The translations under genes and the position numbers were made by a program. A stretch of DNA of 5,385 nt, taken from contig JAFVEW010000253.1 of the NCBI GenBank assembly GCA_017475805.1, positions 1-5,385 on the forward strand, given 5' to 3'. Positions 1 through 5,385 of this stretch are shown in pieces; position 1 is the stretch's first letter, and every line of letters starts with the position of its first letter. The stretch comes from Synergistaceae bacterium (GTDB lineage Bacteria > Synergistota > Synergistia > Synergistales > Aminobacteriaceae). The notes under the pieces were generated by a model. That model saw only the letters and a list, made by a program, of their open reading frames with translations, was not told where the DNA came from and did no database searches.

Positions 1-333
1 CTTTCATTAGATACTGTTGTAAATGCGATTTCTTCAGCTGATGTAAAAGCGTTTATGCGTGTTCCTGGTATCGGCAAGAAAACCGCTGAACGTCTATGTT
101 TTGAGCTTAAAAATATTGCAAGCCTAAAGACAATGGCACAAGATTTAGATACAAAATCATCAAGCAATCAAGGGCATGTTGAGAACGTAATTGACGCTTT
201 GTTATCGCTTGGATTTACTCGTGCTGATGCCGGAGGAGTTATAAATCTTTTGCGAGCTGCTCACGGTGAAGATTTTAACAAACTTAGCGAGGAAGATTTA
301 CTAAGAATGTCATTGAGGGAGCTTCACAAATGA
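1..333 (+). CDS. ruvA: RuvA, Holliday junction branch-migration subunit (5'-truncated by window)
   Basis: The frame is open from base 1 to a TGA at 331-333, giving 110 visible C-terminal residues of a protein that is usually about 190-205 residues long. The N-terminal OB-fold lies outside the window. The visible part begins in domain II and shows the second helix-hairpin-helix motif, [12 protein letters not shown] (visible residues 21-32), which binds the DNA backbone at the junction. A Ser/Asn-rich linker follows (about 40-58), then domain III (about 59-110), starting near [12 protein letters not shown], which contacts RuvB. RuvA forms a tetramer on the four-way junction and loads RuvB rings in the cytoplasm. 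The ATG at 55 is an internal methionine inside the conserved HhH region, not the true start. The stop overlaps the ruvB start by 4 nt (ATGA), which suggests translational coupling. The identification is secure; only the N-terminus is unseen. Confidence 0.96.
   Translation, partial: LSLDTVVNAISSADVKAFMRVPGIGKKTAERLCFELKNIASLKTMAQDLDTKSSSNQGHVENVIDALLSLGFTRADAGGVINLLRAAHGEDFNKLSEEDLLRMSLRELHK
315..320 (+). promoter_or_regulatory. Shine-Dalgarno for ruvB
   Basis: GAGGGA lies inside the end of ruvA, 9 nt before the ATG at 330. It supports that start, which overlaps the ruvA stop. Confidence 0.7.
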
Positions 334-1349
334 GTGAGAATTTAATTACACCGTCAAGGATTTTTGACGTTCCAAGAAACCCTGATGATATAACAGTTCG
401 ACCTAAATATCTTGACGAATTTACTGGACAGGAAAAACTAAAAGAGAAGCTAAAAATTTATATTTCAGCAGCAAAAGGACGCTCTGAACCTTTAGATCAT
501 ATTTTATTCTATGGGCCTCCTGGGCTTGGAAAGACTACACTTGCCGGAATTATCGCGCAAGAAATGGGCGGCCAGTTACGTACAACAACAGGGCCTGCAT
601 TGGAACGTGCCGGAGATTTAGCCGCAATAGTCTCAAACATAGAGCGCAACGACGTTTTATTCATTGATGAAATTCACAGAATGCCGCCTCAAGTTGAAGA
701 AATTTTGGATCCTGCAATGGAAGATTTTACGCTTAACATAGTTGTTGGCAAAGGTCCTTTAGCACGCACGATAGCTTTGAATTTGCCTAAGTTCACGCTT
801 TGCGGAGCTACAACAAGATTAGGGCTTTTAACTTCGCCATTGAGAGCGCGTTTTGGTATAGTTGAGCAGCTTGCGTTGTACACAGACGAAGAACTTTCTA
901 ATATCTTAATGCGTGCGGCAAGCGTTCTTAACGTTAATATAAACAAAAATGCAACTATCGAAATTGCAAAACGTTCAAGAGGTACTCCGAGAATTGCGTT
1001 AAGATTATTGCGTAGAGTTCGCGATGTTTCAGCAGTTCAGAACGGCTCAGACAGCGAGATTGACGCAAACACAGCTATTCATGCTATGGATATGTTAGAA
1101 GTTGACGCTACAGGCTTAGATGAGGGCGACAGAAAAATTTTGCGTGCAATTATAGATTTATTCAATGGTGGTCCTGTAGGTTTAAGCACTTTAGCAGCTG
1201 CGTTAAACGAAGACGCTCAGACTATCGAGGACATTTACGAGCCTTATTTAATACAAAAAGGTTTATTGGAACGAACGTCGCGAGGACGCAAAGCAACTGT
1301 GAACGCATATTCGTACTTAGGGAGGGCAGTTATCAGTGATTTTCAGTAA
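330..1349 (+). CDS. ruvB: RuvB, Holliday junction branch-migration ATPase
   Basis: The 339-residue protein has the usual RuvB length. RuvB is the hexameric AAA+ motor that, with RuvA, drives branch migration of Holliday junctions during recombinational repair. In order one sees the N-terminal start of the AAA+ domain ([11 protein letters not shown], 24-34), Walker A GPPGLGKT (62-69), the [11 protein letters not shown] signature (90-100), Walker B with DEIH (113-116), the presensor hairpin (about 135-155), sensor 1 GATTR (159-163), the arginine finger in SPLRARFG (R174), and sensor 2 GTPR (218-221). The C-terminal winged-helix domain (about 262-335) ends with the conserved region around [16 protein letters not shown]. 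The start is supported by the ATGA overlap with ruvA and a GAGGGA ribosome site. The 3' end overlaps the next gene by 14 nt. One oddity is Asp127 in the segment ILDPAMEDF, where Tyr is usual. All catalytic residues are present. Confidence 0.98.
   Translation: MSENLITPSRIFDVPRNPDDITVRPKYLDEFTGQEKLKEKLKIYISAAKGRSEPLDHILFYGPPGLGKTTLAGIIAQEMGGQLRTTTGPALERAGDLAAIVSNIERNDVLFIDEIHRMPPQVEEILDPAMEDFTLNIVVGKGPLARTIALNLPKFTLCGATTRLGLLTSPLRARFGIVEQLALYTDEELSNILMRAASVLNVNINKNATIEIAKRSRGTPRIALRLLRRVRDVSAVQNGSDSEIDANTAIHAMDMLEVDATGLDEGDRKILRAIIDLFNGGPVGLSTLAAALNEDAQTIEDIYEPYLIQKGLLERTSRGRKATVNAYSYLGRAVISDFQ
1321..1326 (+). promoter_or_regulatory. Shine-Dalgarno fixing a GTG start
   Basis: GGAGGG, inside the ruvB 3' end, lies 9 nt upstream of the GTG at 1336. 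The hydrolase frame has a TAG at 1318-1320, so this GTG is the only possible upstream start and it has an ideal ribosome site. It also preserves the whole signal peptide. Confidence 0.75.
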
Positions 1350-2310
1350 AATTTTTAAGAGAAATAGATTAATTTTACTTTTTATTTTTTTATTATTAGT
1401 AAGTTCTGTATCGTTCGGCGAAAATATTTATTCTAAACCCGCTAATTGGGCTTATTTTGCTGAAGGAGACGGCAATGTAGATTTATTTTTGATAGCTCCT
1501 ACAGTTGATACTAATGATGAGTATAACATGTCGCTTTCTGATGATTATACGATGGGAAATTTTTTAGGAGCTTTGAATATGCAGCGCGGTATTTATGAAG
1601 ATTTAACGCGAATGTACGCGCCTTATTATCGTCAAGCGTCGCTAAAAGTATATGACCTTCCTGAAGTATCACGCGATAAATATTTGGATATTGCGTATAA
1701 AGATATTTCTGAAGCATTCGCTTATTACTTAAATTATGAAAATAAAGGCCGTCCGATTATGCTTGCTGGATTTTCGCAAGGAGCGCAGATGTGTTATAAA
1801 CTGCTTGAAGAATTTTTTAGAGATGAGGAACTTCAATCTAAGCTTGTAGCAGTCTATGCGATAGGCTGGCCTCTTGATGCAGAATTTGTTAAAAAAAATC
1901 CGCATATTAAACCTGCTAAATCTGAAAATGATTTTGGTGTAGTAATTGCCTTTGACTGTGAAGCCCCTGATATTACGGCAACGCCGCTTATCCCTGAGAA
2001 TGTAACGGCATATGCAATTAACCCGTTAAATTGGAAAACAGATGAAACTTTTGCAGATAAAGATTTGAATTTAGGAGCTTGTTTCACTGATTACAGCGGC
2101 AAAATAAAAAGCGAAATTCCAAATTTTTGCAGTGCATATCTTGATACAAAACGCGGAGTTGTAAAAATTCCTGATTTAGGAAGCTCTGACTATCCGCCCG
2201 TTGTCAAGTTTTTGCCTACGGGAGCTTATCATGTCTATGATTATCAGTTCTTTTTTAGAAATTTACAACAAAATGTAAAAACAAGAATACAAAGTTTTGA
2301 GGGAAGGTAA
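1336..2310 (+). CDS. Exported alpha/beta-hydrolase-like protein, DUF3089 type
   Basis: The 324-residue protein starts at a GTG that overlaps ruvB by 14 nt. The N-terminus is a classical signal peptide: a basic stretch (K5, K8, R9, R11), a hydrophobic core (about 12-24), and likely cleavage after VSFG near residue 28. There is no lipobox cysteine. The mature part resembles the DUF3089 family of alpha/beta-hydrolase-like proteins. It has [10 protein letters not shown] near its start, a strand running into LFLIAPTVD (50-58), the nucleophile elbow GFSQG (145-149, Ser147), the INPLNW segment (228-233) and a C-terminal HVYDYQFFF segment with probable catalytic His299. The acid is uncertain; Asp208 after the strand GVVIAFD is a candidate. 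The protein is therefore probably an esterase- or lipase-like enzyme outside the cytoplasmic membrane, with unknown substrate. It sits between ruvB and the spoIID-like gene and shares a TAATG junction with the latter. Fold and export are well supported; the family name is from memory and the function is open. Confidence 0.85.
   Translation: MIFSKIFKRNRLILLFIFLLLVSSVSFGENIYSKPANWAYFAEGDGNVDLFLIAPTVDTNDEYNMSLSDDYTMGNFLGALNMQRGIYEDLTRMYAPYYRQASLKVYDLPEVSRDKYLDIAYKDISEAFAYYLNYENKGRPIMLAGFSQGAQMCYKLLEEFFRDEELQSKLVAVYAIGWPLDAEFVKKNPHIKPAKSENDFGVVIAFDCEAPDITATPLIPENVTAYAINPLNWKTDETFADKDLNLGACFTDYSGKIKSEIPNFCSAYLDTKRGVVKIPDLGSSDYPPVVKFLPTGAYHVYDYQFFFRNLQQNVKTRIQSFEGR
2299..2307 (+). promoter_or_regulatory. 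Shine-Dalgarno for the spoIID-like gene
   Basis: The purine run GAGGGAAGG lies just inside the hydrolase gene. The GAGGG part ends 6 nt before the ATG at 2310, which overlaps the preceding TAA by one base (TAATG). This is a typical coupled start. Confidence 0.65.
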
Positions 2311-3713
2311 TGAAAAATTCACTCAACGTAAAAATAAAAGCGTTATTAGTTTGTGTTTTATTAATGGCAAGCGTCGAAAAGACAGAAGCACGCGATGTTT
2401 ATGTTAGGCTTTCCGGCGGTTCAAGTTACAACATTGGAACAACAAGCGGCAATCTTGCAATGACAGACGCAGACGGCCGGCTTGCTAATCTTGGTGAAAG
2501 CACTAATATTTCAGTCTCAGGCGGCAATGTAAATATCATGGGACATTCGTTCGCAATGCCTGTCAGGCTCTCAAGTCCCGGCCTGTTAAAGTTCAATGGA
2601 AGAACATATCGAGGCAGTTTTTTAATAACACAACGCGGCGGATTGTTGAATGTTGTAGAACTTGAAAATTATTTGCGCGGCGTACTCCCTGCTGAAGTCG
2701 GCGCGTCTTGGCATGAACAGGCTTTGAGGGCTCAAGCTATCACAGCTCGAACTTATGTTTTGCGGCAAAGTCTTAACCGCGCTGATAAAGGCTATGATGT
2801 CGTGGATACTGACGCTGACCAAGTCTATAAAGGTGCAGGTGTCGAAACTGCAAAAACTAACAAAGCCGTTTCAAGCACAGCCGGAGCTGTTTTAACTTAT
2901 GGCAACGAACTCGCTCAAACTTACTTCCATTCAGACAGCGGCGGGCATACAGCAAATATAAAAGACGTTTGGGGACGCGATATACCATACTTGACAGGCG
3001 TTCCTGAAGTTGTAAATTATAAATCTCCTGTTGCTGTTTGGAACGCAAGATTTTCAAGTGAGAAAATCCGCAGTGTTGTCAAAAAAGTTACAGGCGCAGA
3101 CATTGGAACAATAAAAGAGATACAAGTTTCTGATGTTGACGAAGGCGGCCGTGCTATTAACATGACTTTTATAGGTACGAACGGTACTCGCACAATGAAA
3201 GCCGCGCAATTTAGGTTAAATCTCGACCCAAAAACTCTAAAGAGCACGATGTTTACTCCTTCATGCGGAGCTTTCAACGCGAAAAAGAATGATTCTACGG
3301 GCGGTGGCCTTGTCGGAGTTCACAAAACTTCAAATACAAAATCGAATTTAACATTTGAAGAAGAACAAGGTATCGCTCAAATGAGCGCGAACGGGGTTTT
3401 CACAACGACTGAATTAATAGACATGCTTACAAATCCCGACAAGAAAAAAAACTATTACAAAATAGGCCTTGATCGCAGTGCAAGGCAAAAAGTAAAAATT
3501 CCAACGCAAAAGCAAGCATCGACACCGAAGTTAAATAAATACGGTTACTCAATCGAAAAGGTCGGCAATGAATTTGTATTTTACGGACGCGGCTGGGGAC
3601 ATGGTGTCGGAATGTGTCAATGGGGAGCTATGGCAATGGCTGAACAAGGTTGGACAGCTGAAAAAATTTTAATGCACTATTATCCTGGAACGGTTATAAA
3701 AAGATTTAAGTGA
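2310..3713 (+). CDS. SpoIID/LytB-domain exported protein, probable peptidoglycan lytic transglycosylase or amidase enhancer
   Basis: The 467-residue protein begins with a signal peptide: basic residues K2, K8 and K10, a hydrophobic core at about 11-20, and likely cleavage after TEA near residue 27. A beta-rich N-terminal region (about 28-105) leads into the SpoIID/LytB domain. Visible motifs are VELENYLRGVLPAEV (116-130), where Glu129 matches the catalytic Glu of SpoIID, then ALRAQAITARTYV (138-150), TYFHSDSGGHT (204-214), DVWG (219-222), a segment ending KSTMF (311-315), and GRGWGHGVGMCQWGA (426-440). SpoIID family members cleave glycan strands lacking stem peptides (sporulation) or enhance amidases (LytB). 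The gene does not by itself imply sporulation, since homologues occur in non-sporulating bacteria. Between residues about 316 and 420 there is a long insertion rich in Lys, Ser and Thr, where shorter homologues go quickly from the STMF-like segment to the GHG motif. After signal cleavage only Cys319 and Cys436 remain. The gene is probably cotranscribed with its neighbours. Confidence 0.93.
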   Translation: MKNSLNVKIKALLVCVLLMASVEKTEARDVYVRLSGGSSYNIGTTSGNLAMTDADGRLANLGESTNISVSGGNVNIMGHSFAMPVRLSSPGLLKFNGRTYRGSFLITQRGGLLNVVELENYLRGVLPAEVGASWHEQALRAQAITARTYVLRQSLNRADKGYDVVDTDADQVYKGAGVETAKTNKAVSSTAGAVLTYGNELAQTYFHSDSGGHTANIKDVWGRDIPYLTGVPEVVNYKSPVAVWNARFSSEKIRSVVKKVTGADIGTIKEIQVSDVDEGGRAINMTFIGTNGTRTMKAAQFRLNLDPKTLKSTMFTPSCGAFNAKKNDSTGGGLVGVHKTSNTKSNLTFEEEQGIAQMSANGVFTTTELIDMLTNPDKKKNYYKIGLDRSARQKVKIPTQKQASTPKLNKYGYSIEKVGNEFVFYGRGWGHGVGMCQWGAMAMAEQGWTAEKILMHYYPGTVIKRFK

Positions 3714-3724
3714 TGTTTAAGTGA
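3705..3724 (+). repeat. 11-bp-period tandem duplication across the spoIID-like stop and queA start
   Basis: TTTAAGTGA occurs at 3705-3713 and again at 3716-3724, separated by TG. The first copy carries the last codons and TGA stop of the spoIID-like gene. The second carries the GTG start of queA (3721-3723). In a single-copy ancestor the GTGA would give the 4-nt stop/start overlap common in this operon, so the duplication may have pushed the genes 7 nt apart. Confidence 0.7.
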
Positions 3725-4812
3725 GAAATATTAAACACGAAGATTTATATAAATTAAGTTCGTATTTTTACAGACTTCCGCCGGAAGCTATTGCTCAGTT
3801 TCCTGCATCTCCTCGTGATTCGTCGCGGCTTTTAGTGTGGAATGTTAAAGAAAATACAATTTTACGTGAAAATATTTTCCGTGATATTACAAATTTTTTG
3901 CGCCCTAATGATTTATTAGTATTAAATGATACAAAAGTTATACCGGCAAGATTAAAAGGCGTTCGTGAAAGCGGCGGCCAATGTGAGATTTTTTTACTCA
4001 AAAATTTAACAAGTGATTTTTTAACATGGGAAGCATTAGTAAAACCTGCACGGAAAATTCATAAAAACGCAAAAATAAAAATCGATGATGTTTTTATAAA
4101 TATCCTTGAAGAGAGAGACGAGGGCATTCGCGAAATTAAGTTTGATTGCAATTCTCGTGAAGAATTTATGAATTTTTTAGATAAATCCGGGCATGTTCCT
4201 TTGCCGCCGTACATAAAAAATAATAACGATATGCGGGAGGCTTATCAGACCGTTTTCGCTCGTCATGACGGTTCAGTCGCTGCTCCTACTGCAAGTTTGC
4301 ATTTTACTCCCGAACTTTTAGAAAAAATTAAAAATATTGGTGTAAAGATTTCATATGTAACTCTCCATGTAGGTCTTGGAACGTTCAGACCTGTAAAAAC
4401 TCTTGATATTCGCGAGCATGAAATTCACACGGAACATTGCGAATTACCTAATGAAACTGCAGATTTAATAAAAGAATGTAAATCACGCAGCGGACGTGTC
4501 ATAGCTTCAGGGACAACTGCGGCGCGGACATTGGAATCCTTTGCAAAAGACGGCGAAATAAAAACAGGCTTTCTCGATACAAATTTGTATATTTATCCCG
4601 GATATAAATTCAAAATTGTTGACGCTTTAATCACAAATTTTCATTTACCTGAAAGCTCTTTAATTATGCTCGTTGCGGCCTTTGCTGCTAATAAAGCAAA
4701 AAACTTTGGACATGAAGAAGAAATTTTGTCTCAGCTTTTAGATATTTATGAAGATTGCGCTGAAAATAATTGGCGTTTTTTCTCGTTCGGAGACGCTATG
4801 TTTATAAATTGA
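3721..4812 (+). CDS. queA: QueA, S-adenosylmethionine:tRNA ribosyltransferase-isomerase
   Basis: QueA transfers and isomerises the ribosyl part of S-adenosylmethionine onto 7-aminomethyl-7-deazaguanine at the tRNA wobble position (34), forming epoxyqueuosine, the penultimate step of queuosine synthesis. The 363-residue protein is close to the usual 340-356. Conserved blocks run the full length: RDSSRLLV (32-39), LNDTKVIPARLKG (68-80), HVPLPPYI (158-165), YQTVFA (175-180), GSVAAPTASLHFT (184-196), LHVGLGTFRPV (215-225), HTEHCELP (236-243), GTTAART (264-270), ITNFHLPESSLIMLVAAF (304-321) and the C-terminal RFFSFGDAMFI (352-362). The frame is closed by a TAA at 3718-3720, so GTG 3721 is the earliest start. 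It gives about nine residues before the usual N-terminus and has no good Shine-Dalgarno, so coupling to the upstream gene is likely. Ser192 replaces the usual Gly in the TAGLHF motif. Confidence 0.97.
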   Translation: MRNIKHEDLYKLSSYFYRLPPEAIAQFPASPRDSSRLLVWNVKENTILRENIFRDITNFLRPNDLLVLNDTKVIPARLKGVRESGGQCEIFLLKNLTSDFLTWEALVKPARKIHKNAKIKIDDVFINILEERDEGIREIKFDCNSREEFMNFLDKSGHVPLPPYIKNNNDMREAYQTVFARHDGSVAAPTASLHFTPELLEKIKNIGVKISYVTLHVGLGTFRPVKTLDIREHEIHTEHCELPNETADLIKECKSRSGRVIASGTTAARTLESFAKDGEIKTGFLDTNLYIYPGYKFKIVDALITNFHLPESSLIMLVAAFAANKAKNFGHEEEILSQLLDIYEDCAENNWRFFSFGDAMFIN

Positions 4813-4827
4813 AAAAAATTTTTAACG

Positions 4828-4856
4828 TTGCTAAAATTATTTCAATCACATAAAAA
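4828..4856 (+). promoter_or_regulatory. Weak candidate sigma-70-type promoter for the dhaL-like gene
   Basis: TTGCTA (4828-4833) and TAAAAA (4851-4856) are 17 nt apart and each match four of six consensus bases. This is the only stretch in the window with room for a promoter, 38 nt or more before the dhaL-like start. In such AT-rich DNA a match this weak arises easily, so this is a suggestion only. Confidence 0.25.
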
Positions 4857-4875
4857 TTCGCATATTAAATTTTTA
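4851..4875 (+). repeat. Perfect 8-bp AT-only inverted repeat before the dhaL-like gene
   Basis: TAAAAATT (4851-4858) and AATTTTTA (4868-4875) are exact reverse complements around a 9-nt loop (4859-4867). The last base of the right arm is the first base of the AGGAGG ribosome site. With no G:C pairs the hairpin would be weak. It could be an operator-like palindrome or chance in AT-rich DNA. It does not look like a normal intrinsic terminator because it lacks a GC stem. Confidence 0.4.
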
Positions 4876-4880
4876 GGAGG
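4875..4880 (+). promoter_or_regulatory. Strong Shine-Dalgarno for the dhaL-like gene, unusually distant
   Basis: AGGAGG is a full match to the anti-Shine-Dalgarno but lies 13 nt before the ATG at 4894, longer than the usual 5-9 nt. A closer in-frame TTG (4882-4884) is ruled out because its frame hits TAA at 4888-4890. The ATG at 4894 is therefore the first possible start, and the conserved protein begins from it. Confidence 0.7.
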
Positions 4881-4893
4881 CTTGAAGTAAAAA

Positions 4894-5385
4894 ATGCCCA
4901 GCGGAATTTATAATTGCCTGTCAAAAATTGCAGAGATAATCACAGCTAACAAAGATTTCTTAACAGAACTTGACCGCGAAATCGGCGACAGCGATCACGG
5001 CATCAATATGGCGCGCGGTTTTGCGGCGGTCATGGAAAAATTATCGCCCGATGAGGCTGATATAGGCGCAGTGTTAAAGAAAACGGGTATGACACTTTTA
5101 TCAAAGGTAGGCGGAGCGTCAGGCCCTTTATACGGCACGGCTTACATGGAAGCAGGAAAAGTCGTCGCAGGGAAAACAGAACTTGCTCCCGAAGATTTTA
5201 ATTTGATTTTTGAGGCTGCAATCGCAGGTATTCAAAAACGCGGTAAAGCTGTCAAAGGCGAAAAAACTATGTTAGACGCAATTATCCCAGCAAGCGAAAC
5301 TTACGCTAAAAAAATCTCAGAATGCTCAAATATTATCGAAGCACTTGAAGCAGCTTGCGAGTCAGCACGTGAAGGCGTTGAATAC
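4894..5385 (+). CDS. dhaL: DhaL-like dihydroxyacetone kinase ATP/ADP-binding subunit (3'-truncated by window)
   Basis: The frame is open from ATG 4894 to the window end, giving 164 of an expected roughly 210 residues. DhaL is the cytoplasmic all-helical nucleotide-binding subunit. It works with DhaK, which binds dihydroxyacetone covalently, and in PTS-type systems with the phosphodonor DhaM. Visible hallmarks are ELDREIGDSDHG (25-36), whose Asp27, Asp32 and Asp34 match the magnesium-binding aspartates, then NMARGF (38-43), GGASGPLYG (73-81) around the nucleotide phosphates, and KRGKAVKGEKTMLDAIIP (115-132). FakA-type proteins, with a DGDTG motif, are less likely given the GDSDHG spacing. Related DhaL-like subunits also serve kinases for other ketoses, so the substrate is not certain. 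The gene has its own ribosome site and follows queA after an 81-nt gap. No dhaK precedes it. G and C at third codon positions look more frequent than in queA. Confidence 0.93.
   Translation, partial: MPSGIYNCLSKIAEIITANKDFLTELDREIGDSDHGINMARGFAAVMEKLSPDEADIGAVLKKTGMTLLSKVGGASGPLYGTAYMEAGKVVAGKTELAPEDFNLIFEAAIAGIQKRGKAVKGEKTMLDAIIPASETYAKKISECSNIIEALEAACESAREGVEY

Noticed and set aside
55..57. ATG as the start of ruvA
   Set aside because: The frame is open to base 1, and the residues upstream (around [11 protein letters not shown]) match RuvA domain II, so this is an internal methionine.
689..946. Minus-strand frame of 85 codons inside ruvB
   Set aside because: It lies wholly antisense to a strongly conserved RuvB region, has no ribosome site or family resemblance, and is explained by the constraints of the coding strand.
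3017..3277. Minus-strand frame of 86 codons inside the spoIID-like gene
   Set aside because: It is antisense to a clear SpoIID coding region with no recognisable motif. The same applies to the other minus-strand frames at 1511-1717, 1854-2087, 2622-2822, 2857-3057 and 3795-4001.
2310..3713. Evidence that the organism sporulates
   Set aside because: SpoIID/LytB domains are widespread in non-sporulating bacteria, and no other sporulation gene is present here.
4812..4845. Intrinsic terminator after queA
   Set aside because: The A-run followed by a T-run (4812-4823) and the weak partial pairing downstream contain almost no G:C pairs, so no credible terminator stem can be drawn.
4882..4890. TTG start for the dhaL-like gene closer to the AGGAGG
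   Set aside because: The codon series TTG AAG TAA stops at once, and the TTG is only 1 nt from the ribosome site.

Overview
The window is a compact run of six genes, all on the + strand: a truncated ruvA, ruvB, a predicted exported alpha/beta-hydrolase of the DUF3089 type, an exported SpoIID/LytB-domain protein, queA, and the 5' part of a dhaL-like kinase subunit gene. No RNA gene, insertion sequence, CRISPR array or origin is visible. The DNA is AT-rich, with many A/T-ending codons, and two of the complete genes start with GTG. The order ruvA-ruvB-(x)-spoIID-queA is, from memory, typical of Clostridia-like Firmicutes and Synergistota. An anaerobic, AT-rich member of one of these groups is the best guess, but the window holds no decisive taxonomic marker.

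Layout: 1-3713 is almost gap-free. ruvA and ruvB overlap by 4 nt (ATGA). ruvB and the hydrolase gene overlap by 14 nt. The hydrolase gene and the spoIID-like gene overlap by 1 nt (TAATG). queA follows after only 7 nt, across an 11-bp tandem duplication. Everything up to queA is therefore probably one transcript with translational coupling. The only real intergenic space is the 81 nt between queA and the dhaL-like gene (4813-4893). It holds an AT-only inverted repeat, a weak promoter-like pair and a strong but distant Shine-Dalgarno sequence. The dhaL-like gene runs off the right edge.

Function: RuvA and RuvB form the Holliday-junction branch-migration motor. QueA makes epoxyqueuosine in tRNA. 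The two genes between them encode secreted proteins: a hydrolase of unknown substrate and a probable peptidoglycan lytic transglycosylase or amidase enhancer. The dhaL-like gene encodes the ADP/ATP-binding subunit of a dihydroxyacetone-type kinase and is functionally unrelated.

Most of the window is conserved housekeeping sequence. I see no clear novel multi-gene system. The points most worth a second look are the exported hydrolase embedded in the ruvAB-spoIID-queA cluster, a roughly 95-residue insertion in the SpoIID domain bracketed by the only two cysteines of the mature protein, the tandem duplication at the spoIID/queA junction, and the dhaL-like gene following queA with no dhaK directly upstream.
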